DNA of 38,483 nucleotides, from the NCBI GenBank assembly GCA_017880805.1, contig JADGRP010000182.1:1-38483 (forward strand). Reading direction: 5' to 3'. This DNA comes from Burkholderiales bacterium (GTDB taxonomy: Bacteria; Pseudomonadota; Gammaproteobacteria; Burkholderiales; Casimicrobiaceae). This document shows, one piece after another, positions 15,831-24,056 of this stretch; position 1 is the first letter of the stretch, and each line of letters begins with the position of its first letter. Position numbers and translations under genes: made by a program. Below the pieces are notes generated by a model that had not been told where the DNA came from, did no database searches, and saw nothing but the letters and a program-made list of their open reading frames with translations.

Positions 15831-17261
15831 CGTGTATGCCGTCTTGACGATCGTAAAGAATTCGCGCGCATAGCGCCCTTGCTCGCGCGGCCCATAGCTC
15901 GACCCTTTGCGCCCACCGAAGGGCACGTGATAGTCGACGCCAGCCGTCGGCAGATTGACCATGATCATGCCGGCCTGGCTTTCGCGCTTGAAGTGCGACG
16001 CGTGCTTGAGCGACGTGGTCACGATCCCCGCCGAGAGCCCGAAGTCGGTGTCGTTGGCTACCGCGAGTGCCTCGGCGTAATCCTTGACCCGGATCACGCT
16101 GGCAACCGGGCCGAATATCTCCTCGCGCGAAGTCCGCATGGCATTGGTCGCCTCGGTCAGCAGCGCCGGGGCGAGATAGTGACCCTGCTTGGCGCGCTGG
16201 AGCAATTCGCCGCCATAAGCGAGTTTCGCGCCTTCGCGCTGGCCGATGCCGATGTAGTCCAGGTTCTGCTTGAGTTGCGTCTCGTCGACGACCGGGCCGA
16301 TGTCCGTGCCTTGCGCCAACGCGTCATCGACCTTGAGTGAACCGAGCCGCTCGCTGAGCGCAGCCACAAACCGGTCGTGGATATTCGCGCCGACGATCAG
16401 CCGCGACGACGCGGTGCAGCGCTGCCCCGTCGAAAAGAACGCGCCGTTGACCGCGCAGTTCACCGCCACCGCGAGGTCGGCGTCGTCGAGCACGACCAGT
16501 GGATTCTTGCCACCCATTTCAAGCTGCAGCTTGGCCATGCGCGCGATCGCCTTGGCCGCAATTGCGCGGCCGGTCGCGACCGAGCCGGTAAAGCTGATGG
16601 CGTCGACGCGCGGGTCGTTAATCATCGTCTCGCCGACGACGCTGCCGCGGCCCATGACAAGATTGAAGACTCCCGCCGGTACGCCCGCCTTGACGATGAT
16701 TTCGGACAGCGCCCATGCCGACCCCGGCACCAGTTCCGCGGGCTTGAACACCACGCAGTTGCCGTAGCACAGCGCGGGCGCGATCTTCCACGCCGGAATC
16801 GCTGCCGGAAAATTCCACGGCGTGATGATGCCGACAACGCCCAACGGTTCGCGCGTGATCTCGACATCGACGCCGGGGCGGATCGACTGGATCTTTTCCC
16901 CGGCAAGCCGCAGCGCCTCGCCGCCGAAGAACTTGAAGATCTGTCCTGCGCGCACGACTTCGCCGATGCCTTCGGGAAGCGTCTTGCCTTCTTCGCGCGA
17001 AAGCAGTCGCCCGAGCTCGTCCTTGCGAGCGAGGATCGCATTGCCGACAGCGTCGAGCAGGTTCGCTCGATCCTGCACCGAGGACATCGACCACGCCGGA
17101 AATGCGGCCCGCGCGGCGGCAATCGCGGTGTCGGCCTGCGCCTTGTCGGCTCTGGCGTATTCGCCGATGACGTCGCTCAAGTCCGACGGATTGATGTTCC
17201 GGGCGGTCTCGGCACCAACCACCCATTCGCCGCCGATGAAGTTGCGGTGTACCTCGCTCAT
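15822..17261 (-). CDS. aldehyde dehydrogenase, probable 2-oxoglutarate semialdehyde dehydrogenase
   Basis: A 479-residue NAD(P)-dependent aldehyde dehydrogenase of normal length. Asn150 (TPWNF), Glu248 (LQLEMGGKNP) and the nucleophile Cys282 (STGQRCTASSR) form the catalytic set; GSVATGRAI is the cofactor-binding turn. The FFSTGQRCTASSR context and the neighbouring FAH-family dehydratase point to 2-oxoglutarate semialdehyde (2,5-dioxopentanoate) dehydrogenase. That enzyme is the last step of the oxidative pentose and hexarate pathways and yields 2-oxoglutarate. It starts 13 bases after the upstream gene's stop on the minus strand, with GAGG as ribosome site, so the two are co-transcribed. Succinate semialdehyde or another aldehyde is the main alternative substrate. 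Confidence 0.87.
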   Translation of the reverse strand: MSEVHRNFIGGEWVVGAETARNINPSDLSDVIGEYARADKAQADTAIAAARAAFPAWSMSSVQDRANLLDAVGNAILARKDELGRLLSREEGKTLPEGIGEVVRAGQIFKFFGGEALRLAGEKIQSIRPGVDVEITREPLGVVGIITPWNFPAAIPAWKIAPALCYGNCVVFKPAELVPGSAWALSEIIVKAGVPAGVFNLVMGRGSVVGETMINDPRVDAISFTGSVATGRAIAAKAIARMAKLQLEMGGKNPLVVLDDADLAVAVNCAVNGAFFSTGQRCTASSRLIVGANIHDRFVAALSERLGSLKVDDALAQGTDIGPVVDETQLKQNLDYIGIGQREGAKLAYGGELLQRAKQGHYLAPALLTEATNAMRTSREEIFGPVASVIRVKDYAEALAVANDTDFGLSAGIVTTSLKHASHFKRESQAGMIMVNLPTAGVDYHVPFGGRKGSSYGPREQGRYAREFFTIVKTAYTLP

Positions 17262-17274
17262 GGTCTTTTGGTCC

Positions 17275-18468
17275 TCAATGCGTGCGCAACAAATTGCGCG
17301 CAGCCAGATTGCGCATCAGCTCGCCGGCGCCAAACGTCCATGGCGGTGCGACATCGCTCGTCGTCACGCGGTTTTCGAGCGCGCCGAAGCGTGCGGCGCT
17401 GATGACAACCCGGTCGTCGTGCATGTGTGTGAAGCCCATGCCCGGCGCTCCACGATCCTCGACCGGCGCGAACATCGTGCCCAGAAATAGCATGAACCCG
17501 TCCGGGTACTGGTGGTTCGAGCCGGTCGCCTGCTCGACCAGTTCGGCGGGATCGCGGCTGATCTTCGCCATCGAGCTCTTGCCCTGGAGATGAAAGCCGT
17601 CCGCGCCGTGAATGTCGAGGACGATCTCGGCGCGGCGGACGTCGTCGAGCGTGAAGCCGTCATCGAAAAGGCGTATGAACGGACCGATGGCGCACGACGC
17701 GTTGTTGTCCTTGGCCTTGCCGAGCAGGAGCGCGCTGCGGCCTTCGAAGTCGCGCAGGTTCACGTCGTTGCCCAGCGTCGCGCCCCGGATCCTGGCGCGC
17801 GAATCGACCGCCAGCACGATCTCCGGCTCTGGATTGTTCCACGTCGATTTCGGATGCACACCGATCAGCGCGCCATGGCCCACGGCCGCCATCGGTTGCG
17901 TCTTGGTAAAGATCTCGGCGTCGGGGCCGATGCCGACCTCGAGATACTGCGACCATGCGCCTTGCTCGACCAGCACCTGCTTGATGCGCGCCGCCTCTTC
18001 CGAGCCGGGCCGCACCGAGGCGAGATTGTCGCCGAGAATACCGGCGAGCCGGGCGCGAATCGACTCGGCGCGGCTCGCGTCGCCGCGCGCCTGCTCCTCG
18101 ATGACGCGCTCGAGCGTGCTTGCGACAAAGGTGACGCCGGCGGCCTTGATCGCCTGCAGGTCGCACGGGGCGAGCAATCGCGGCTTGGCGTCATCGAAAT
18201 CGGGACGGCTGTTCGAAAGCAGGGCGTCGATCGATCCTATCGCCCGGCTCGTGGGCGCGAGAGCGCGTACCGCGGCGGCGGCATCGCCCTGCTCCAGAAA
18301 CATGCTGACGGTCGGGCAGATGGCCGCAAGGTCGATGACCGTACCGTCAGGCCGAACGGTAATGGGCGAAGGACCCGCGAGATTGCCCGGGACCCAGGCA
18401 CGGCCGAGCAGCGTGGCCGATCTCCAGTCGGAGGGCAGGGCGGGCAGCGCGGTGGTCGGGGGAGTCAT
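17275..18468 (-). CDS. FAH-family protein, probable 2-keto-3-deoxy-pentonate dehydratase
   Basis: A 397-residue protein with a C-terminal fumarylacetoacetate hydrolase fold. The metal site is visible as the Glu-x-Glu pair in NPEPEIVL and the Asp in LGNDVNLRD. A conserved Lys lies in LLGKAKDNNASCAIGPFI and a substrate segment in DGFHLQGKSSM. Length and motif layout fit the group that dehydrates 2-keto-3-deoxy-D-xylonate or -L-arabinonate to 2,5-dioxopentanoate (XylX-like). It is the promoter-proximal gene of a two-gene unit with the semialdehyde dehydrogenase, giving two consecutive Weimberg-type steps. The upstream dehydrogenase, lactonase and first dehydratase are not in this window. The start is the ATG at 18468; a TTG two codons earlier is possible. 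The ribosome site is weak. Confidence 0.82.
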   Translation of the reverse strand: MTPPTTALPALPSDWRSATLLGRAWVPGNLAGPSPITVRPDGTVIDLAAICPTVSMFLEQGDAAAAVRALAPTSRAIGSIDALLSNSRPDFDDAKPRLLAPCDLQAIKAAGVTFVASTLERVIEEQARGDASRAESIRARLAGILGDNLASVRPGSEEAARIKQVLVEQGAWSQYLEVGIGPDAEIFTKTQPMAAVGHGALIGVHPKSTWNNPEPEIVLAVDSRARIRGATLGNDVNLRDFEGRSALLLGKAKDNNASCAIGPFIRLFDDGFTLDDVRRAEIVLDIHGADGFHLQGKSSMAKISRDPAELVEQATGSNHQYPDGFMLFLGTMFAPVEDRGAPGMGFTHMHDDRVVISAARFGALENRVTTSDVAPPWTFGAGELMRNLAARNLLRTH

Positions 18469-18841
18469 GCGCAAATGTTTCGGTAGCGAATCGGTTGCTT
18501 CAGCTCGGTGGAACGGCGTAGCCGGCGACCAACCGACGGTACGGTCTTCTGCCCACTCTCATTGCAAGTTTACCCCTGTTCACGACGCCGCCGTCGGGTG
18601 TAGGCTGTTGTCGAGCATTGCGAAAGTGCGCGACACGGGAAATTCTTTAGGTCGTCATTCCCGCTCATTTTGATGACCCAGCGGGAATCCATTGGTTGTC
18701 GACGGGCGCAAAATGGATCCCCGCTTTCGCGGGGATGACGCCATTTTTGTGGAAACTGTCGCCCATGTCAGGGACCCTCAGTAAATAATGACTGCAGCGT
18801 AGCGCGCCCATAGCCGCATCTCAACAGGACATCCACGCCCC
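18469..18841. other. gene-free stretch between divergent units
   Basis: These 373 bases separate the minus-strand dehydratase gene from the plus-strand Asp-rich gene. They hold palindromic repeat copy B (18653-18740). They should also carry the promoters of both neighbouring units, but I see no convincing -35/-10 pair on either strand. Confidence 0.7.
18653..18740. repeat. CGTCAT-ended palindromic intergenic repeat, copy B
   Basis: It runs from CGTCATTCCCGC to GCGGGGATGACG. The first arm is the long-loop variant (CCCGCTCATTTTG, loop, GCGGG); the second is the tight CCCCGC-TTTC-GCGGGG hairpin. It is therefore copy A in inverted orientation: the reverse complement of A's long-loop arm matches B's over 26 bases with four differences. 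Confidence 0.85.
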
Positions 18842-19063
18842 ATGAATGCCGCGATCCACTTGTCCGACGATCACACGCCGCAACCCATCCCTCCGCTGGA
18901 TGGTGACGACGACGATGATGACGACAAGATCAAGCCGGGCTCGGGGGGTGGAAACATCGATCCCGACGATGACGAGGGCTTCTCGGACGATGATGAGGAC
19001 GATGACGACGAAGATGAAACGATGTGGTCCGGCAGCGACGTCGAGTCGCGGGTTGTGAAATGA
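18842..19063 (+). CDS. Asp-rich acidic small protein, hypothetical
   Basis: A 73-residue frame beginning MNAAIHLSDDHTPQPIPPLDG. It holds three acidic blocks: seven consecutive Asp at about 22-28, PDDDEG in the middle and an Asp/Glu block at about 49-59. Asp plus Glu make 28 of 73 residues. There is no signal peptide, membrane helix or recognisable domain; it is probably disordered. A weak AGGA lies about 14 bases upstream of the ATG. I do not recognise a family. Calcium or cation binding, a chaperone-like role or nucleic-acid mimicry would each fit the composition, but nothing shows which. A low-complexity GAC/GAT tract that happens to be open is the alternative. A strong extended -10 element for the next unit lies just beyond the stop. 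Confidence 0.5.
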   Translation: MNAAIHLSDDHTPQPIPPLDGDDDDDDDKIKPGSGGGNIDPDDDEGFSDDDEDDDDEDETMWSGSDVESRVVK

Positions 19064-19085
19064 TCCACGATGAGTGACCGTTCTG

Positions 19086-19094
19086 TGCTATAGT
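19086..19094 (+). promoter_or_regulatory. probable extended -10 promoter for the helicase gene
   Basis: TGC followed by TATAGT (19089-19094) is an extended -10 element (TGn-TATAAT type, one mismatch). No good -35 hexamer lies 16-18 bases upstream, which is normal for extended -10 promoters. A start near 19101 would give the helicase mRNA an untranslated leader of about 380 bases. Confidence 0.5.
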
Positions 19095-19100
19095 TCGCCT

Positions 19101-19481
19101 CGCGCGGCGCTCTGCAATTAACGAGCGCCAGACGCAGGGCTGCCGGCCTCCACCTCAGGTTCGCTCCGAGTGGATCTCAGTGGACAGAGGCGGCCCGATC
19201 ATCGGCTTCTAATCTCTCGCTCAAGGCAATTCCTCCGAGCGGCAGTCTCCGGTTAGAGAAGATGTGTTTGCAGTTCTCGACCCGGTTGCGGCCGTTTGCG
19301 CGCGCCTGGACGATTGATCTCGGCTAAGCACGCCGGGCGATTTCGCGCCAGCGATCCGCACTTCCGCCATTCCGGAATTCTGGGCACAGGTCGCCACTTT
19401 GGCGCCGCCTGCTTTTTGCCCGTGCCCGTTCCGCGCCTTCATCGGCGCTCGCGGGTTGTGCGCATGACGATGGGATCTCCA
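19101..19481 (+). promoter_or_regulatory. long untranslated leader of the DEAD-box helicase gene
   Basis: No convincing protein is encoded here, although the helicase frame stays open back to about 19296. The leader has several short inverted repeats, for instance CGCTC/GAGCG around 19217-19241, and a pyrimidine-rich part (CTTCTAATCTCTCGCTC). Long structured leaders are known for cold-shock helicase genes such as E. coli deaD. Regulation through this leader is an inference. Confidence 0.4.
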
Positions 19482-20846
19482 ATGAATTTCGAAGGACTAA
19501 AACTCGTTCCGGAACTGCTGCGCGCGCTCGCCGATTGCGGCTACACCGAACCCACGCCGATCCAGGCGCAAACCATTCCTCCGCTGCTAGCCGGCCTCGA
19601 CGTGATCGGCTCGGCGCAGACCGGCACAGGCAAAACCGCCGCCTTCGTGCTGCCCGCGCTGCAACGGCTGGCCGCGATGGCGCCAGGCATTCCGCCCGCG
19701 CATCGCGCGACGGGCCGCCCGCGCGTGCTGGTGCTGGCGCCGACGCGCGAGCTTGCGCAGCAAGTGGCCACCCAGGCAGTCGAATACGGGCGGTACATGA
19801 AACTGAAGACGGTGTGCATCTACGGCGGCGCACCGTACCCGGTGCAGAACCGCGAGCTCGCGCGCGGCGTCGACATTCTCGTCGCGACCCCTGGCCGGCT
19901 GATCGACCATCTGGAGCGCGGCCGCGTCGATTTATCTCAGCTGGAAATGCTGGTGCTCGACGAAGCCGACCGCATGCTGGACATGGGATTCATCGACGAC
20001 GTCGAGTTGATCGCCGCGCGCACGCCCAAGACACGCCAGACAGTGCTCTTTTCGGCAACATTCGACGCCGCGATCGCGCGCCTCGCCGGAAAGCTGTTGC
20101 GCGACCCGGTGCGCATCGAAGCCGACCCCGACAAGGCGCCGCCGCCCGCGATCGAGCAGCGAGTGCATTTCACCGACGATCACGCGCACAAGCATCGCGT
20201 CCTCGACCACCTGCTGGCCGATGTGGCGATGACCCAGAGCATCGTTTTCATTGCCACTAAACGCGATGCCGAGTCGCTCGCGGCACGGCTGCGCGGCGAG
20301 GGCCATGCCGCCGCGGCGCTGCACGGCGACATGAATCAGTTCGAGCGCACCCGCACGCTCTCGGATATGCGCCGCGGAAGCGTGCGCACGCTGGTCGCGA
20401 CCGACGTCGCGGCGCGCGGCCTCGATGTCGCGGGCATCAGCCATGTCATCAACTTCGACCTGCCGCGGCAAGCCGGAGACTACGTCCATCGCATCGGCCG
20501 CACGGGACGGGCCGGTGCGGCGGGCATTGCAGTGTCGCTGGCAGGTCATGCCGAGCGCGGAGCGCTGCGCCAGATCGAGCGCTACACCGGCGCAGCCATC
20601 GCGGCGCACGTCATTCCGGGCCTGGAGCCGCGCGCGCGTCACGCAGGGAACGAGCGCGGTGCCGGTGGTAGCGCCGGCAAAGGAAGCCCGCGCAGCGCGC
20701 ACCATCGCCCTTCGTCTCACCCGCACGCGCGCGAGGACAGCGCTCATGGCACGCGCGATCGCGGCTGGTCGGCGTCGCCGCCGCCTGCCCGCCAGCCGCG
20801 TGACGAGACGAGCTGGCAGGAGAGGAAGTTCGGCCGCTCACGGTAA
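19482..20846 (+). CDS. rhlE: DEAD-box ATP-dependent RNA helicase, RhlE type
   Basis: A 454-residue helicase with all core motifs in order: Q motif PTPIQAQ near 25-31, Walker A AQTGTGKT at 45-52, PTRELAQQ, TPGRL, DEAD at 160-163, the SAT motif, VATDVAARGLDV and HRIGRTGRAG. The core ends near residue 375. A disordered tail rich in Arg, His, Ser and Pro follows (for instance HHRPSSHPHARED) and probably binds RNA. It unwinds short RNA duplexes in ribosome assembly or mRNA decay, often in the cold. The start at 19482 (MNFEGLKLVPELLRAL) aligns with RhlE N-termini; ATGs at 19464 and 19470 would add a few residues. Assignment to RhlE rather than another DEAD-box group rests on the N-terminus and the basic tail. 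Confidence 0.9.
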   Translation: MNFEGLKLVPELLRALADCGYTEPTPIQAQTIPPLLAGLDVIGSAQTGTGKTAAFVLPALQRLAAMAPGIPPAHRATGRPRVLVLAPTRELAQQVATQAVEYGRYMKLKTVCIYGGAPYPVQNRELARGVDILVATPGRLIDHLERGRVDLSQLEMLVLDEADRMLDMGFIDDVELIAARTPKTRQTVLFSATFDAAIARLAGKLLRDPVRIEADPDKAPPPAIEQRVHFTDDHAHKHRVLDHLLADVAMTQSIVFIATKRDAESLAARLRGEGHAAAALHGDMNQFERTRTLSDMRRGSVRTLVATDVAARGLDVAGISHVINFDLPRQAGDYVHRIGRTGRAGAAGIAVSLAGHAERGALRQIERYTGAAIAAHVIPGLEPRARHAGNERGAGGSAGKGSPRSAHHRPSSHPHAREDSAHGTRDRGWSASPPPARQPRDETSWQERKFGRSR

Positions 20847-20934
20847 CAGCGGTCGCCTTTGCTTGCCGGCGGTCGAGTCACGCCGTAGTATTCGCGAAGC
20901 ATCCCAGCTTGCTCACGACCCGGAGAATCAGAAC

Positions 20935-21231
20935 ATGAAGCGCCTTCTGCTTTTTGTCTCGTTGCTTGCTTTTTCGACGCTTGCGTCGGCTGCCCCGATT
21001 AACCTCAACGCGGCTACTCGGACCGAGCTTGCCGCGCTGCCCAACGTCGGTGCCGTCAAAGCCAAGGCGATCGTCGATTACCGAACCGCCAACGGGTGCT
21101 TCAAGAACTTCAGCGACGTCCTGAAGGTCGACGGCATGAGCCAGGCTGATATCGACGGTATGAACGGTCTGGTCGTTGTCGGAAGCTGCCCACGAAGTGG
21201 TTCGCCGGCCGCGTCCAAGGCCGAGACCTGA
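20935..21231 (+). CDS. secreted ComEA-like helix-hairpin-helix protein
   Basis: A 98-residue protein: a signal peptide (MKRLLLFVSLLAFSTLASAA), then one helix-hairpin-helix pair, INLNAATRTELAALPNVGAVKAKAIVDYR and FKNFSDVLKVDGMSQADIDGM. This is the ComEA-type DNA-binding module, which contacts the DNA backbone without sequence preference. In natural transformation ComEA holds incoming DNA in the periplasm; many bacteria carry several such small paralogues whose roles are unproven. GGAGA at 20922-20926 precedes the ATG at 20935 by 8 bases. No other competence gene is nearby, so DNA uptake is possible but not supported by context. Confidence 0.88.
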   Translation: MKRLLLFVSLLAFSTLASAAPINLNAATRTELAALPNVGAVKAKAIVDYRTANGCFKNFSDVLKVDGMSQADIDGMNGLVVVGSCPRSGSPAASKAET

Positions 21232-21334
21232 TCGACGCAACGGCGCGTTGTTGAAGGCCGCAGGATCGGCCTGCGTCCCGCTTCCGCATCGGCGTCGAGC
21301 AGCGACCACCCGTCTCGCCGCGTAGGAATTGTTC

Positions 21335-23980
21335 ATGCCTGAACAGTCGGGCAGCGCGGTCACTTTTCTCTTCAGCGACATCGAGGGCAGCACCCGGCTT
21401 TGGGAGTTGCATCCGGAGACCATGCGCGAGGCGCTGGCGCGGCACGATCTGCTGTCGCAGGCTGCGGTCACCGCCCATGGCGGTACGGTGGTCAAGACGA
21501 CCGGAGATGGTCTGCACGCGGTCTTCGATGAACCGGGCGATGCTCTTCGTGCCACCGTCATGCTGCAGCGCGCATTTTGCGATCCCGATGCGACTGCTGG
21601 CATACGGCTACGCGTGCGCTGTGGATTGCACCTCGGCGTCGTGCAGCGACGCGACAATGATTTCTTTGGCACCGCGGTCAATCGTGCGGCGCGCATCATG
21701 CGTGCCGCGCATGGCGGCCAGACGCTGATCTCGCAGGCGGTCGCCGATTCGGTTCAATCCTCTCTGCCTGTGGACGCATCTCTGCGCGAGCTGGGTGTCT
21801 TGCTGTTGCGAGACCTCGAGAGTCCGGAGCGCGTGTATCAGCTTCTGCATCCCGATCTGGTACAGGATTTTCCTCCGCTGCGCTCTCTCGATACGACGCC
21901 GAACAACCTCCCTGAGCAGCTGACATCGTTCATCGGTCGCGACGAAGACCTCGCGCAAGTTCGACAGCTTCTGGAAAGCACGCGGCTGCTCACCTTGCTG
22001 GGCCCAGGCGGCATCGGCAAGACGCGGCTTGCGCTGCAGGTCGCCGGAGAGGTCCTCGATGCGCATCCGGATGGTGCATGGTTCGTCGCGTTGGAGTCGA
22101 TCACAGACGCTACGCTGGTGCCGCAGGTGGTCGCACAGGCGATGGCGGTACGGCAAGACGGTGGCACTTCGCTTTTGCAGGCGCTGACGGCCCACGTCAA
22201 GGCGCGCCGGCTGCTGCTGGTGCTCGACAACTGCGAGCACGTGCTCGGGGCCTGCGCGACCACGGCCGATGCGCTGCTCCGCGCGGCGCCGGACCTGCGC
22301 ATCGTCGCCACCAGTCGCCAGCCGTTGCGCATCGGCGGAGAACAAACCTATTCTTTGTCGACGTTGTCGCTCCCCGAGGAACATCGCGAGATCGGCATCG
22401 AGGCATTGGCACAATTCCCTGCGGTGGCGTTGTTCATGGATCGCGCACGACTGCAGCAGCCGGGCTTCGCGCTCACGGCGCTAACCGCCGCTGCCGTCAC
22501 CGCGATCTGCCGGCGCGTCGAGGGCATACCGCTGGCGATCGAGCTGGCCGCGGCCCGTGTCCGGGTGCTTTCGGTGGAGAAGATCGCCGAGCGTCTCCAG
22601 GATCGCTTCCACCTGTTGAGCGGCGGCAGCCGCCTCGCGCTGCCGCGCCAGCAGACGCTGCGTGCGCTGATCGACTGGAGTTACGACCTGCTGACCGACG
22701 CCGAGAAGACCATGTTCCAAAGGCTCTCGGTGTTTGCGGGAGGTTGCACGCTCGAGGCCGCGGAAGAGGTTTGCGCAGGGGGCATCGTGCTGGAGCCCGA
22801 CGCGCTCGATTTGCTGGCCAGCCTGACGGAAAAGTCGCTGGTCGTCTTCGAAAGTCCGGAAATGCCCGCGAGCTACCGCTGGCTTCAGACGATCCGCGAT
22901 TTTGCTATGGAAAAGCTGGAGCAATCGTCGGAAGCGGGCGCGATTCGTGATCGCCATCTCGATTTTTACGTTGCCCTCGCCGAGGAGGCGAAGGCAAAAC
23001 TGCTGGGACCGGCACAGGGCGATTGGTACAAGCGTCTCGATAGCGAGCTCGAGAACCTGCTTGCCGCCCACGCGTGGTGCGCCCACGCCGTCGACAGCGC
23101 GCAGAAAGGCCTGCGGCTCGTTACCGCAATCAGGACCTACTGGGTCAATCGCGGGCTGTTCGAGCTCGGCGCGCGGGTGCTCGACGAAGCGCTGGGGCGC
23201 GCCGGCGCGAAGGCGTCGACGCTCGAGCGCGCGCGCGCTTTGTTCGCCGCGGGCCAGATTGCGTTTTTCCGCGGACGCTACGGCGAGGCCCGCGGCTATC
23301 TCGACGAGAACCTGGCGCTGACGCGCGAGCTCGGGAGCAAGGCCGATACGGTCAATGCGCTTGCATGGCTGGGACACACGGCGGCGGCGCAGGACAATCC
23401 CATGGAGGCGCGCGCGCACCTGGAAGGAGCGCTGACGCTTGCGCGCGAGCTCGGCGAAACGGTCAGTATCTCGGTTGCGCTCAACGGACTCGCGGAATTC
23501 CACCGCACCGAGGGGGACATGCCGGCGTCGCTACCGTTGTACGAAGAGGGTCTGGCGCTCAATCGCACTCTGGGAAACCGCAGCAACGTCGCCAACGCTT
23601 TGGTGAATCTTGCCGCGGCATCGGCCGCGCTGGGTGACCTTGACGCGCCGGTCGCGATGCTTCGCGAAGCATTGACGCTCTGTGACGCCATCGGCTCGAA
23701 GTCGCAGGGCCAGTTCGCGCTGGACGTAAGCGCAGGATTGGCGATGGCGCGCGGCGCGTGGGCGCGGGGTGTCCGCCTCCTTGGGGCGTCGGACGAGCAA
23801 CTGAAGCGAATGGGACTGCAGCGCGAACCGCCCGATGAGCGCTTTATCGCGCCTTTGCATGAGCGGGCGCGCCAGGCGCTCGGCGACGCGGCGCACGACT
23901 CGGCGTACGAAGCGGGTGCGGCGCTTTCCTACGAATCTGCGACCGGCGAGGCCGCTGTTTGGCTGAGCGAGCAGGTGTGA
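21335..23980 (+). CDS. class III nucleotide cyclase fused to NB-ARC-like ATPase and TPR region
   Basis: An 881-residue multidomain signalling protein. Residues about 8-170 are a class III adenylate/guanylate cyclase catalytic domain, with metal ligands Asp15 (FSDIEGS) and Asp58 (TTGDGLHAVF) and the Asn/Arg pair in VNRAARI. Residues about 195-480 form a STAND/NB-ARC-like ATPase with Walker A GPGGIGKT at 223-230, Walker B LLLVLDNCEHVL and the AfsR-like winged block LRALIDWSYDLLTDAEKTMFQRLSVF. The rest is alpha-helical and contains TPR-like repeats. Related actinobacterial proteins end in a LuxR-type DNA-binding domain; I see none here. AGGAA at 21324-21328 supports the ATG at 21335. Activity as a cyclase is likely from the intact metal ligands; the signal sensed is unknown. 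Confidence 0.88.
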   Translation: MPEQSGSAVTFLFSDIEGSTRLWELHPETMREALARHDLLSQAAVTAHGGTVVKTTGDGLHAVFDEPGDALRATVMLQRAFCDPDATAGIRLRVRCGLHLGVVQRRDNDFFGTAVNRAARIMRAAHGGQTLISQAVADSVQSSLPVDASLRELGVLLLRDLESPERVYQLLHPDLVQDFPPLRSLDTTPNNLPEQLTSFIGRDEDLAQVRQLLESTRLLTLLGPGGIGKTRLALQVAGEVLDAHPDGAWFVALESITDATLVPQVVAQAMAVRQDGGTSLLQALTAHVKARRLLLVLDNCEHVLGACATTADALLRAAPDLRIVATSRQPLRIGGEQTYSLSTLSLPEEHREIGIEALAQFPAVALFMDRARLQQPGFALTALTAAAVTAICRRVEGIPLAIELAAARVRVLSVEKIAERLQDRFHLLSGGSRLALPRQQTLRALIDWSYDLLTDAEKTMFQRLSVFAGGCTLEAAEEVCAGGIVLEPDALDLLASLTEKSLVVFESPEMPASYRWLQTIRDFAMEKLEQSSEAGAIRDRHLDFYVALAEEAKAKLLGPAQGDWYKRLDSELENLLAAHAWCAHAVDSAQKGLRLVTAIRTYWVNRGLFELGARVLDEALGRAGAKASTLERARALFAAGQIAFFRGRYGEARGYLDENLALTRELGSKADTVNALAWLGHTAAAQDNPMEARAHLEGALTLARELGETVSISVALNGLAEFHRTEGDMPASLPLYEEGLALNRTLGNRSNVANALVNLAAASAALGDLDAPVAMLREALTLCDAIGSKSQGQFALDVSAGLAMARGAWARGVRLLGASDEQLKRMGLQREPPDERFIAPLHERARQALGDAAHDSAYEAGAALSYESATGEAAVWLSEQV

Positions 23981-24056
23981 TGTGGCTGACCAACAGCGAA
24001 CTGCATTTCGTACTTTGACGAGATTAACGATCCGGCGCCGCGGACTTTCTTAATGT

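Noticed and set aside
18900-19020. GAC/GAT-rich tract as a possible tandem repeat or CRISPR-like array
   Set aside because: There is no fixed unit length and no spacers; the pattern is explained by Asp codons of the acidic frame.
19296-19481. In-frame upstream extension of the helicase
   Set aside because: The extra residues do not resemble RhlE N-termini and fall inside the leader. The start at 19482 aligns with the family.
21255-21272. AGGCCG/CGGCCT hairpin after the helix-hairpin-helix gene
   Set aside because: The stem is only six bases with no T run; too weak to call a terminator in such GC-rich DNA.
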